DNA of 9,192 nt from Rhodobacter sp. (lineage in GTDB: Bacteria; Pseudomonadota; Alphaproteobacteria; Rhodobacterales; Rhodobacteraceae): contig DPZQ01000151.1 in the NCBI GenBank assembly GCA_003536295.1, forward strand, positions 1 to 9,192, written 5' to 3'. Positions 1 through 5,779 of this stretch are shown here, piece by piece (position 1 is the first letter of the stretch; every line of letters begins with the position of its first letter). A program made the position numbers and the translations under genes. The notes beneath the pieces are model-generated. The model saw only the letters and a program-made list of their open reading frames with translations. It was not told the DNA's origin and ran no database searches.

Positions 1-1335
1 GATTGGGCAAGTCAGCCCTATGCCACCCTCCTTTTGACCTTTATTTTTAGCCCTTACTTCGCTGAAGTGGCAAGAAATCATTATATATCGCAGGGCTTTA
101 CCCATAGCCAAGCCGCCGCACAGGCGCAAAGCTATTGGGGCTGGGGGTTGGCGGCGGTCAGTCTTGCAGTGGCGCTTTTGGCACCCATATTGGGGGCCTT
201 GGCCGACAGTTCGGGACGGTTGATGACTTGGATTTTGGGCTTTTCAGGGCTGTATGTGGTGGGCGCTTTGGGTCTATGGGAGTTGCGACCTACGGATCCG
301 AATTTGCTTTTAGCGGTCATTGCCTTTGGTTTGGGTTTTGTTGGGATGGAGTTTGCAACCATTTTCACCAATGCGCTTTTGCCCCGTTTGGCCAAGTCCG
401 AGGAAACTGGGGCCCTGTCAGGGTCTGGTTTTGCCTTTGGCTATTTGGGCGGTGTTTTGGCTTTGGCGGTGATGCTGATCTTTTTTGCCGAAAACGCCAG
501 CACGGGCCGCACCTTTTTGGGGCGTGAACCTGTGTTCGGACTGGATGCAACTTTGCGTGAAGGTACCCGTTTTGCGGGCCCTTTTACTGCTATTTGGTAC
601 CTGCTTTTCATGGTGCCGTTTCTTGCCTGGCAACCAACCCCGCCGCCGCAAAGCGGCCCCGCTTTAGCCTTTGGGCAAAGCCTAAGCAAACTGCGCCAGT
701 TGCTGCGCGGCCTGCGCCATAGGCCTAGTTTGACGGCTTACTTGGGCTCATCCTTACTTTACCGCGATGCGCTCAATGCACTTTACGGGTTTGGCGGGGT
801 CTATGCGTCTGGGGTTTTGGGCTGGTCGATTACCTCAATAGGTGTGTTTGGCGTTATCAGTGCAATCACGGCCGCGATTGCCTGTTGGATTGGTGGCAAG
901 CTAGATCAAAAATATGGACCAAAGGCAGTTATTAGGGCCACAATCTGGGTTTTGATCGGTGTTTGTGTGGCGCTGGTCTTTATGGACAGGCAAAGTTTTT
1001 TTGGGCTAAACCTTGCCCCTGCTAGCCCACTAGTCGATCGCGTCTTTTACCTGTGCGGGGCTTTAATTGGCGGGGCAGGGGGCATGTTGCAAGCCGCCTC
1101 GCGCACGATGATGGTTCGCCACACTAAGGTTAGCGAGGCTGCCCAAAGCTTTGGACTTTATGCGCTCTCGGGGAAGGTGACCTCATTCCTTGCGCCAGCA
1201 TTGATCGCTTTGGTAACGGGCCTTTCAGGATCGCCACGTTTGGGAATAGCCCCTTTAATTGGACTGTTTCTTTTGGGATTATTTTTGTTAAAAAGGGTCG
1301 ATGCCAAAGGAGATATCAATTTTGCAGCGGTTTAA
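1..1335 (+). CDS. MFS transporter, UMF1 (Atg22-like) family, 5'-truncated by window edge
   Basis: This is an inner-membrane major facilitator protein whose start lies before the window. The reading frame is open from base 1 and begins with residues DWASQPYATLLLTFIFSPYF, matching the conserved N-terminal helix of UMF1-family transporters, which usually start with a similar (E/D)WA-P segment. The TTG at 34 is therefore internal and only a few tens of residues or fewer should be missing. About 444 residues are visible, with many hydrophobic helices and an MFS motif A variant (GALADSSGR) near 193-219 in the loop after the second helix. The C-terminus ends in a short basic tail. The stop overlaps the start of mepA, so the two are probably co-transcribed. 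UMF1 relatives include Atg22-like vacuolar amino-acid effluxers, but bacterial members have no agreed substrate, so none is given. Family assignment is fairly sure and substrate is unknown. Confidence 0.88.
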   Translation, partial: DWASQPYATLLLTFIFSPYFAEVARNHYISQGFTHSQAAAQAQSYWGWGLAAVSLAVALLAPILGALADSSGRLMTWILGFSGLYVVGALGLWELRPTDPNLLLAVIAFGLGFVGMEFATIFTNALLPRLAKSEETGALSGSGFAFGYLGGVLALAVMLIFFAENASTGRTFLGREPVFGLDATLREGTRFAGPFTAIWYLLFMVPFLAWQPTPPPQSGPALAFGQSLSKLRQLLRGLRHRPSLTAYLGSSLLYRDALNALYGFGGVYASGVLGWSITSIGVFGVISAITAAIACWIGGKLDQKYGPKAVIRATIWVLIGVCVALVFMDRQSFFGLNLAPASPLVDRVFYLCGALIGGAGGMLQAASRTMMVRHTKVSEAAQSFGLYALSGKVTSFLAPALIALVTGLSGSPRLGIAPLIGLFLLGLFLLKRVDAKGDINFAAV

Positions 1336-2224
1336 TCATTTATGCGCTACGATGATAATGATGCTTTTGGCCGCAGTTTTGCCGCTAAGTGCGCAAACTC
1401 CTTTGGCTAATCAGCTTTTCGGACGCGAGAGTGGTCCCTTCACGGGTCCCGCTTTGGCGATAGGCTCTTATGCACGGGGCTGCGCATCGGGGTTGGAAGA
1501 ACTGCCGCAAACAGGCCCAACATGGCAGGCCATGCGACTCTCGCGTAACCGCAACTTCGGCCATCCTGATTTGGTGGCCTTTTTGAAAGGTCTCAGTCAA
1601 ACTGCCCATGATTTTGGCTGGGCGGGGCTTTATATTGGTGACATGGCACAACCGCGTGGTGGGCCTATGACCTCGGGTCATGCTAGCCATCAGATTGGGC
1701 TTGATGCGGATATTTGGATGCTGGCACCCAAGTCTATGACACTATCGCGTGATGAGCGCGAAAAGATCAGCTCAGTTTCCGTGCGTTCTGACAACCAACG
1801 GACTGTCACCGATTATTGGAGCCCTACCCACCACGCCATCATGCGCGCCGCAGCCCTTGATGAGCGGGTCGACCGCATTTTTGTGGCCGCGGCTGTTAAG
1901 GTTGAAATGTGCAAAACTGCAACCCAAGCAGATCGGCTATGGATGCAAAAAATTCGACCATGGTCTGGGCATAACGCGCATTTTCATGTGCGCCTGAAAT
2001 GCCCTCAGGGTGGGGCAAGCTGCCAGACCCAAACTCCAAGCGTAGATATGCTGTCAAAAGGCGGCGATGGGTGCGACGACAGTTTGACCTATTGGGTGAC
2101 CGATTATCTACAGCCTAAGAAATCAACTCCAACGGCCCCAAGCACCACCACCAGACCTAAAAAATCGCGTGAATTCACTCTTGATGATTTGCCAAAGCAA
2201 TGCGCCCTTTTGGTTTCGCGCTAG
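1322..2224 (+). CDS. mepA: Penicillin-insensitive murein endopeptidase (peptidase family M74)
   Basis: MepA is a periplasmic zinc LAS-type endopeptidase that cuts D-Ala-meso-DAP cross-links in peptidoglycan. The metal site is visible: GHASHQIGLDADIW supplies the H-x6-D pair (H123 and D130, counting from TTG 1322), and GHNAHFHVRLKCP supplies H217, H220 and H222, with the spacing of E. coli H206, H209 and H211. Several cysteines (for example in GCASG, EMCK, LKCP, SCQ, DGCDD) fit the disulfide-rich family. The N-terminus is a signal peptide (basic start, hydrophobic core MIMMLLAAVLPL, probable cleavage after LSA). I chose TTG at 1322 because AAGGAG at 1307-1312 lies 9 nt before it. The ATG at 1301 would add seven residues but has only a GGG three bases away, so it remains possible. 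The start overlaps the upstream stop by 14 nt. The C-terminus has a Thr/Pro/Lys-rich linker and overlaps the next gene by 25 nt. Confidence 0.93.
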   Translation: MQRFNHLCATMIMMLLAAVLPLSAQTPLANQLFGRESGPFTGPALAIGSYARGCASGLEELPQTGPTWQAMRLSRNRNFGHPDLVAFLKGLSQTAHDFGWAGLYIGDMAQPRGGPMTSGHASHQIGLDADIWMLAPKSMTLSRDEREKISSVSVRSDNQRTVTDYWSPTHHAIMRAAALDERVDRIFVAAAVKVEMCKTATQADRLWMQKIRPWSGHNAHFHVRLKCPQGGASCQTQTPSVDMLSKGGDGCDDSLTYWVTDYLQPKKSTPTAPSTTTRPKKSREFTLDDLPKQCALLVSR

Positions 2225-3096
2225 GCGCACTGGTCATAGGTGCGGTTTTGGCGGTGCCTTTTTCTTGGACGCAAGATAGGACTATGAGCTCGGCCAAGAC
2301 CTTTACTTGGTCTTTTCCGGACGCGAGCTTTGGCGGTTTTTCGGGCCTAGCTGTGGCGCAAGGTGGACTGGACTTTGTGGCTCTGAATGATCGTGGCGCT
2401 TGGATTGCAGGACGTTTTAACCGTGACGCGCAGGGCGATATCCAATCGATCAGCCAAGGGAATTTATCATTTTTAAAAGCGCGTGGCATCGAACCTTTAA
2501 GCCGTTTTCGCAATGATAGCGAGGATCTGGCCATCGCTGCCGATGGCACGGCCTATGTTGGGTTTGAGGGCGTCGCGCGGGTATTGCGCTATCGCAGCCT
2601 TGATGGTGTTGCCGAAAATTTACCTGACCACCCCGATTTTGCTCAGTATGCAGGCAATCGTGCGTTTGAATCTTTGGCCATAGATCAAGTTGGTGCGCTT
2701 TATGTTTTACCAGAGCGTAGCATCTATGATCCCGACCAGATCCCACTTTATCGTTTTGATAAGGGCGGTTGGACAAAGCCTTTTTACCTACCTAAATCCA
2801 ACGGATTCGATCCTGTCAGTGCCGATTTCGGCCCCGATGGCGGGCTTTATGTGCTGGAGCGGCGCTTTACCTTTTTGGAAGGGTTTGCCTCGCGCTTACG
2901 TAAATTCTTGATCAATGCCCAAGGAGTTCAGTTGGCTGAAACCCTGTTTGAATCGCCCTTTGGCACCTATGATAATTTAGAGGCTCTGTCTTTATGGGAG
3001 GGTTCTGACGGGATTTTACGTGCTACCATGCTGTCGGACGACAATTTCTTTATGTTCCAAAAAACCCAATTTGTTGAGCTGACATTGACGCGTTGA
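2200..3096 (+). CDS. Exported esterase-like activity of phytase family protein (PF13449-like)
   Basis: This 298-residue protein begins with a hydrophobic segment (residues 5-20, GFALGALVIGAVLAVP) that reads as a signal peptide or membrane anchor, so it probably acts in the periplasm. The rest is beta-propeller-like, with repeated blade motifs: FSGLAV-GLDFVALNDRGAW (47-69), DSEDLAIAADGTAYVGFEG (107-124), NRAFESLAID-GALYVLPE (153-172), DFGPDGGLYVLERRF (209-223) and NLEALSLW-LRATMLSDDNF (259-283). This pattern is characteristic of the esterase-like activity of phytase domain, whose members are mostly uncharacterised; real phytase activity is unproven. The start lies inside the end of mepA in another frame with only a weak Shine-Dalgarno (AAG), suggesting translational coupling. 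A later ATG at 2284 would remove the signal segment and is less likely. The recurring neighbourhood with a murein endopeptidase hints at an envelope role, but that is inference. Confidence 0.82.
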   Translation: MRPFGFALGALVIGAVLAVPFSWTQDRTMSSAKTFTWSFPDASFGGFSGLAVAQGGLDFVALNDRGAWIAGRFNRDAQGDIQSISQGNLSFLKARGIEPLSRFRNDSEDLAIAADGTAYVGFEGVARVLRYRSLDGVAENLPDHPDFAQYAGNRAFESLAIDQVGALYVLPERSIYDPDQIPLYRFDKGGWTKPFYLPKSNGFDPVSADFGPDGGLYVLERRFTFLEGFASRLRKFLINAQGVQLAETLFESPFGTYDNLEALSLWEGSDGILRATMLSDDNFFMFQKTQFVELTLTR

Positions 3097-3141
3097 CAAA
3101 GCCTTAGTTTCGCGACAAAAGGCAGCGTCCCAATGGTGGGC

Positions 3142-3170
3142 CAAGTCTCCGCGACCTTGTAAAAACGGAA
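3142..3170 (+). promoter_or_regulatory. Candidate preQ1-I-like pseudoknot over the yhhQ ribosome-binding site
   Basis: A short hairpin, CAAGTC (3142-3147) with GACCTTG (3153-3159, one bulged C), closes a loop TCCGC (3148-3152). The tail is A-rich (TAAAAA, 3160-3165) and then reads CGGA (3166-3169), exactly complementary to the loop TCCG (3148-3151). CGGA/GGAA is also the only Shine-Dalgarno-like sequence before the ATG at 3176. Stem, loop, A-rich tail and loop-tail pairing over the ribosome site is the layout of preQ1-I riboswitches, and the gene downstream imports queuosine precursors, a known preQ1 riboswitch target class. A GCCTT/AAGGC pairing (3101-3105/3119-3123) and a CCCA/TGGG hairpin (3129-3132/3137-3140) lie upstream. 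The match to the preQ1-I consensus is loose, so this is a structural candidate only. A TTGACA at 3093-3098 could be a -35 box, without a clear -10. Confidence 0.42.
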
Positions 3171-3175
3171 TAAAA

Positions 3176-3799
3176 ATGAAAAAAACACCTTTAATTGGCA
3201 TTGTTGCCATGGCCATAGTTGTTGTGGCATCGAACATCCTTGTGCAAAAGTTGTTGGGGCAATGGCTGACATGGGGGGCTTTTACCTATCCCTTCGCCTT
3301 TTTGGTCACCGATCTAACCAATCGCTTTTACGGCGTTTCCGCAGCAAGGCGGGTTGTGGTTGCGGGTTTTGTGATTGGGGTCATCTGCTCGCTTATAGGT
3401 ACACAATTCATTGGTGAATATGGACCGTTGGTCACGTTGCGTGTTGCGCTTGGTTCGGGCTTGGCTTTTTTGTTCGCGCAATTGTTAGACGTTACCTTGT
3501 TTGACCGTTTGCGCGGACAAATTTGGTGGCGTGCACCGCTTTTATCGACCCTGCTGGGGGCTAGCGTTGATACAATGCTGTTCTTCACCATCGCTTTTTC
3601 AGGCGCATTGGTTTGGATAGAACCTGGTAACGACATCTCTTGGGCGGGCGAGGTTTTGCCGCTGCTGGGCTTCGGCTTTGATGCGCCGCTTTGGATCTCA
3701 CTTGCGATGGCGGATTGGGGTGTTAAAATTCTTTTGGCAATTGTGGCACTTGTGCCTTTTAAGATCTTTTTACGAAAAATAATCACACAGATAGCGTAA
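3176..3799 (+). CDS. yhhQ: Queuosine precursor transporter (QPTR / VUT family, COG1738)
   Basis: This is a 207-residue inner-membrane protein with about six hydrophobic segments. The family imports the 7-deazaguanine precursors preQ0/preQ1 for queuosine, the modified base at position 34 of tRNAs with GUN anticodons; E. coli YhhQ is the reference member. Diagnostic stretches are TYPFAFLVTDLTNRFYG (37-53), the central RVALGSGLAFLFAQLLDVTLFDRLR region, and the WWRAPLLSTLLGASVDT segment (117-133) leading into a hydrophobic helix. Length is usual for the family. The ATG is preceded by ACGGAA with a 5-nt spacer, placing translation under the candidate pseudoknot in the leader. It lies 79 nt after the phytase-like gene, so it may be last in that transcript or have its own promoter. 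There is no hairpin terminator directly after its stop; the first one downstream is at 3994-4026. Many genomes annotate it as a generic vitamin uptake transporter. Confidence 0.92.
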   Translation: MKKTPLIGIVAMAIVVVASNILVQKLLGQWLTWGAFTYPFAFLVTDLTNRFYGVSAARRVVVAGFVIGVICSLIGTQFIGEYGPLVTLRVALGSGLAFLFAQLLDVTLFDRLRGQIWWRAPLLSTLLGASVDTMLFFTIAFSGALVWIEPGNDISWAGEVLPLLGFGFDAPLWISLAMADWGVKILLAIVALVPFKIFLRKIITQIA

Positions 3800-3805
3800 A
3801 AACTT

Positions 3806-3811
3806 TTGACA
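3806..3811 (+). promoter_or_regulatory. TTGACA -35-like box upstream of the small ORF
   Basis: A perfect TTGACA lies seven bases after the yhhQ stop. A 17-bp spacer leads to AACCTT (3829-3834), a poor -10 match, so the promoter is plausible but not proven. If used, transcription would begin near 3841, inside the 10-bp dyad, leaving its left arm untranscribed. If transcripts come from further upstream, the whole dyad is in the RNA. Confidence 0.4.
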
Positions 3812-3830
3812 AATACAAAATATCTGGCAA

Positions 3831-3859
3831 CCTTTCAATATCGGTAACTTATTGAAAGG
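3831..3859 (+). repeat. Perfect 10-bp inverted repeat reaching into the extended Shine-Dalgarno
   Basis: CCTTTCAATA (3831-3840) is the exact reverse complement of TATTGAAAGG (3850-3859), with a 9-nt spacer TCGGTAACT. In RNA it would form a 10-bp hairpin that ties up AAAGG, the 5' part of the 16S-complementary stretch. In DNA it would be a 29-bp dyad straddling the likely -10/start region, where a repressor or activator could bind. Sequence alone does not decide between these. Confidence 0.6.
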
Positions 3860-3870
3860 AGGTGATCCAG
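3854..3870 (+). promoter_or_regulatory. Extended ribosome-binding site, 17-nt perfect complement of 16S rRNA 3' end
   Basis: GAAAGGAGGTGATCCAG is, base for base, the complement of the conserved 16S rRNA 3' terminus CUGGAUCACCUCCUUUC. Ordinary Shine-Dalgarno sites pair over four to seven bases. It runs directly into a GTG codon at 3870-3872, with the GGAGG core (3858-3862) 7 nt before that GTG, a normal spacing. It therefore works as a site for the small ORF and could also hold 30S subunits tightly. Confidence 0.72.
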
Positions 3871-3926
3871 TGTCGAGAGTGATAGTGGAGAGACGTGTCG
3901 GGACAGTCATAGGGGGCATTTTCTAA
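3870..3926 (+). CDS. Probable 18-residue leader peptide or small protein
   Basis: A GTG start with an exceptionally strong ribosome-binding site opens a frame encoding MSRVIVERRVGTVIGGIF, ending in TAA. The peptide is basic in its first half (three Arg) and ends with hydrophobic and glycine residues. It has no transmembrane or signal segment and I recognise no family. The GTG spacing from GGAGG and a clean stop support translation. A GGG-CAAA-CCC mini-hairpin follows the stop (3927-3936), and a strong terminator follows 68 nt after the stop. It sits between yhhQ and arfB, in the position of a leader peptide for arfB. It could alternatively be a standalone small protein, or a by-product of an RNA whose function is the 16S-complementary segment. 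Too short for standard gene callers. Conservation across relatives would be decisive. Confidence 0.58.
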   Translation: MSRVIVERRVGTVIGGIF

Positions 3927-3993
3927 GGGCAAACCCGTAGTAAAACCTTTTTGATTGGGCCTAATCCTAACTGGCTCAACTCCTAACAGCTCG

Positions 3994-4026
3994 GAAAAGG
4001 TCGCCAACAGGGCGACCTTTTCTCTA
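3994..4026 (+). terminator. Intrinsic (Rho-independent) terminator between small ORF and arfB
   Basis: GAAAAGGTCGCC (3994-4005) pairs perfectly with GGCGACCTTTTC (4011-4022) around a 5-nt loop AACAG, giving a 12-bp stem with a GC-rich core and a T-rich trailing side (TTTTCTCT). It would end transcripts from yhhQ and/or the small ORF. Because it lies only 32 nt before the arfB start, it may also be an attenuator for arfB. Confidence 0.85.
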
Positions 4027-4058
4027 TTGTGAACAACCATACTAAATTAGGTTTCTAA

Positions 4059-4484
4059 ATGTTACGCATTAATGACCAGCTGATAATTGCCGATTGGGAG
4101 CTTTCTGAAAGCTTCTCGCGGTCCAGCGGGCCGGGTGGCCAAAATGTGAACAAGGTGGAAACCGCAGTTGAATTGCGCTTTGAAGCCGAGCGCTCGCCCC
4201 ATCTGAGTGCGGCGCAAAAGATCAGGCTGAAGAAATTAGCGGGTCGGCGATGGACGATCGAGGGGGCCATCGTCATTCGTGCCGAAGAGACCCGCTCGCA
4301 AGCGCGCAACCGAGAATTGGCTATGGCCCGCTTGGTTGAGATCATCGAAAAAGCGCTTATTACACCAAAAAGGCGCATTGCAACCAAACCGACCTATGGA
4401 AGTCAAAAGCGCAGGCTTTTGGCCAAAAACATTCGCGCCGAGGTAAAATCGGGTCGCGGCAAAGTGACCGACGGTGACGATTAG
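4059..4484 (+). CDS. arfB: Alternative ribosome-rescue factor B (YaeJ/ICT1-type peptidyl-tRNA hydrolase)
   Basis: ArfB frees ribosomes stalled at the ends of broken mRNAs by hydrolysing peptidyl-tRNA, as a backup to trans-translation. The protein has 141 residues, essentially the length of E. coli YaeJ (140). The catalytic GGQ motif is at residues 26-28 in SSGPGGQNVNKVETAVELRF. The C-terminal tail (about 105-137) is rich in Lys/Arg, as needed to enter the empty mRNA channel, and ends in the family pattern of a basic stretch followed by RGKV. It lacks the longer N-terminal domains of RF1/RF2. The ATG at 4059 has a weak TTAGG seven bases upstream. No good promoter fits between the terminator and this start, so expression may depend on readthrough of it. 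The stop lies one base from the pncB stop on the other strand, leaving no room for a shared terminator. Confidence 0.95.
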   Translation: MLRINDQLIIADWELSESFSRSSGPGGQNVNKVETAVELRFEAERSPHLSAAQKIRLKKLAGRRWTIEGAIVIRAEETRSQARNRELAMARLVEIIEKALITPKRRIATKPTYGSQKRRLLAKNIRAEVKSGRGKVTDGDD

Positions 4485-4485
4485 C

Positions 4486-5778
4486 CTAAACAACGATCTT
4501 TTGTGCCACTTGTTCGCCGATTTGAAACACCCTTGAATAGCGGGCAATCTCATCCACGGGGCCCATCGATTTGCTGGGGTTGTCGGATAATTTCACCGTT
4601 GGACGTCCGTCAGCACTGATGACTTTGCAAACAAGGCTAAAGGCCGCCAAAGTATTGTCAGGGGCCAGCTCACGAAAATCATTGGTCAACAAAGTTCCCC
4701 AACCGAAGGATACTTTGACCCGCCCGAAAAATTGTTGATGCAAAGCCTCGATCCCTTCGACGTCTAACCCGTCCGAAAAAATCAACAGTTTCTCGCGCGG
4801 ATCTTCGCCATGGGCCTGCCACCAAGCAATCGCTTGCTCTGCCGTTTCAGCGGGCACACCGCTATCGATGCGCATGCCCGTCCAACTGGCCAGCCACCCG
4901 GGCGCGTTGCGCAAAAATTGTGGGGTTCCGAATGTGTCGGGCAAGATGATGCGCAAATTTCCGTCGTGCTCTTCTTGCCAATCTTGTAAGACCTTATAGG
5001 GGGCATTGGCCAGTTCTGCATCACCATTGGCTAAGGCTGCATAGATCATCGGCATTTCATGTGCGTTGGTGCCGATTGCCTCGACCTCGCGGCGCATGGC
5101 GATCAAACAGTTTGAGGTTCCAATAAACGCCTCGCCCAGACCTTCTGACATGGCCTGCACACACCAATCTTGCCACAAAAAAGAATGGCGTCTACGGGTG
5201 CCAAAATCAGCGATTTTTAGGCCCTTTAATTTGCGTAACCGTTCGATCTTTTCCCACAATTTTGTCATGGCGCGGGCATAAAGAACTTGCAGCTCGAATT
5301 TCTCCATCCTTCGTAACGCGGCCCGCGAGTAAAGCTCCATTATAACAGCAAGGGCGGGAACCTCCCACAGCATAACCTCGGGCCAGCTGCCTGAGAAACT
5401 CAACTCATATTGCCCGTCTTTCTTTTCAAGATGGTAAGAAGGCAGCTCTAACTGCTCCATCCATTCCATAAAGTCAGAGCTAAACATTTGCCGTTTGCCA
5501 TAAAAGGTATTACCGCGCAAAAATGTGCTTTCTCCGCGACTTAGGCGCAACGATCGAATATGATCAAGTTGGGCGCGCAAGTCATCTTCATCAATCAAAT
5601 CCGACAAGCGCACGTCTTTGTTGCGGTTGATCAGGCTGAAGGTGACTTGGGTGTCTGGCTTGTGGCGAAACACCGATTGGCACATTAAAAGTTTATAAAA
5701 ATCCGTATCGATCAATGACCGAACAATCGGATCAATTTTCCATTTTTGATTGTGAACGCGCGTTGCAATTTCGACCAT
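4486..5778 (-). CDS. pncB: Nicotinate phosphoribosyltransferase
   Basis: PncB is a cytoplasmic enzyme of the Preiss-Handler pathway that joins nicotinate to PRPP to give nicotinate mononucleotide, with ATP hydrolysis. The 430-residue protein shows the family signatures: LIDTDFYKLLMCQSVFRH (22-39), ADFGTRRRHSF (190-200), FIGTSNCLIA (218-227), AIGTNAHEMPM (234-244), whose H240 matches the His phosphorylated in enterobacterial PncB, LPDTFGTPQFL, and a phosphate-binding IFSDGLDVEGI in the last third. Length fits alphaproteobacterial members, which are somewhat longer than the roughly 400-residue enterobacterial form. Its ATG follows the pncA stop after one base, with AAAGAG as the ribosome site, so the pair is an operon and probably translationally coupled. 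PncA makes its substrate. No terminator is visible past its stop; transcription may continue antisense into arfB. Confidence 0.96.
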   Translation of the reverse strand: MVEIATRVHNQKWKIDPIVRSLIDTDFYKLLMCQSVFRHKPDTQVTFSLINRNKDVRLSDLIDEDDLRAQLDHIRSLRLSRGESTFLRGNTFYGKRQMFSSDFMEWMEQLELPSYHLEKKDGQYELSFSGSWPEVMLWEVPALAVIMELYSRAALRRMEKFELQVLYARAMTKLWEKIERLRKLKGLKIADFGTRRRHSFLWQDWCVQAMSEGLGEAFIGTSNCLIAMRREVEAIGTNAHEMPMIYAALANGDAELANAPYKVLQDWQEEHDGNLRIILPDTFGTPQFLRNAPGWLASWTGMRIDSGVPAETAEQAIAWWQAHGEDPREKLLIFSDGLDVEGIEALHQQFFGRVKVSFGWGTLLTNDFRELAPDNTLAAFSLVCKVISADGRPTVKLSDNPSKSMGPVDEIARYSRVFQIGEQVAQKIVV

Positions 5779-5779
5779 A

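Noticed and set aside
135..689. Several long overlapping open frames on both strands within the first transporter gene
   Set aside because: They are shadows of a coding region with biased codon use; their translations have low-complexity or basic composition and no family resemblance.
3821..3826. TATCTG as the -10 box paired with TTGACA 3806-3811
   Set aside because: The spacer would be 9 bp, far too short for a sigma-70-type promoter.
3849..4040. A 63-codon open frame on the minus strand across the regulatory region upstream of arfB
   Set aside because: It runs antisense through the terminator stem and the extended ribosome site, has no recognisable domain or ribosome site, and the plus-strand features explain the sequence better.
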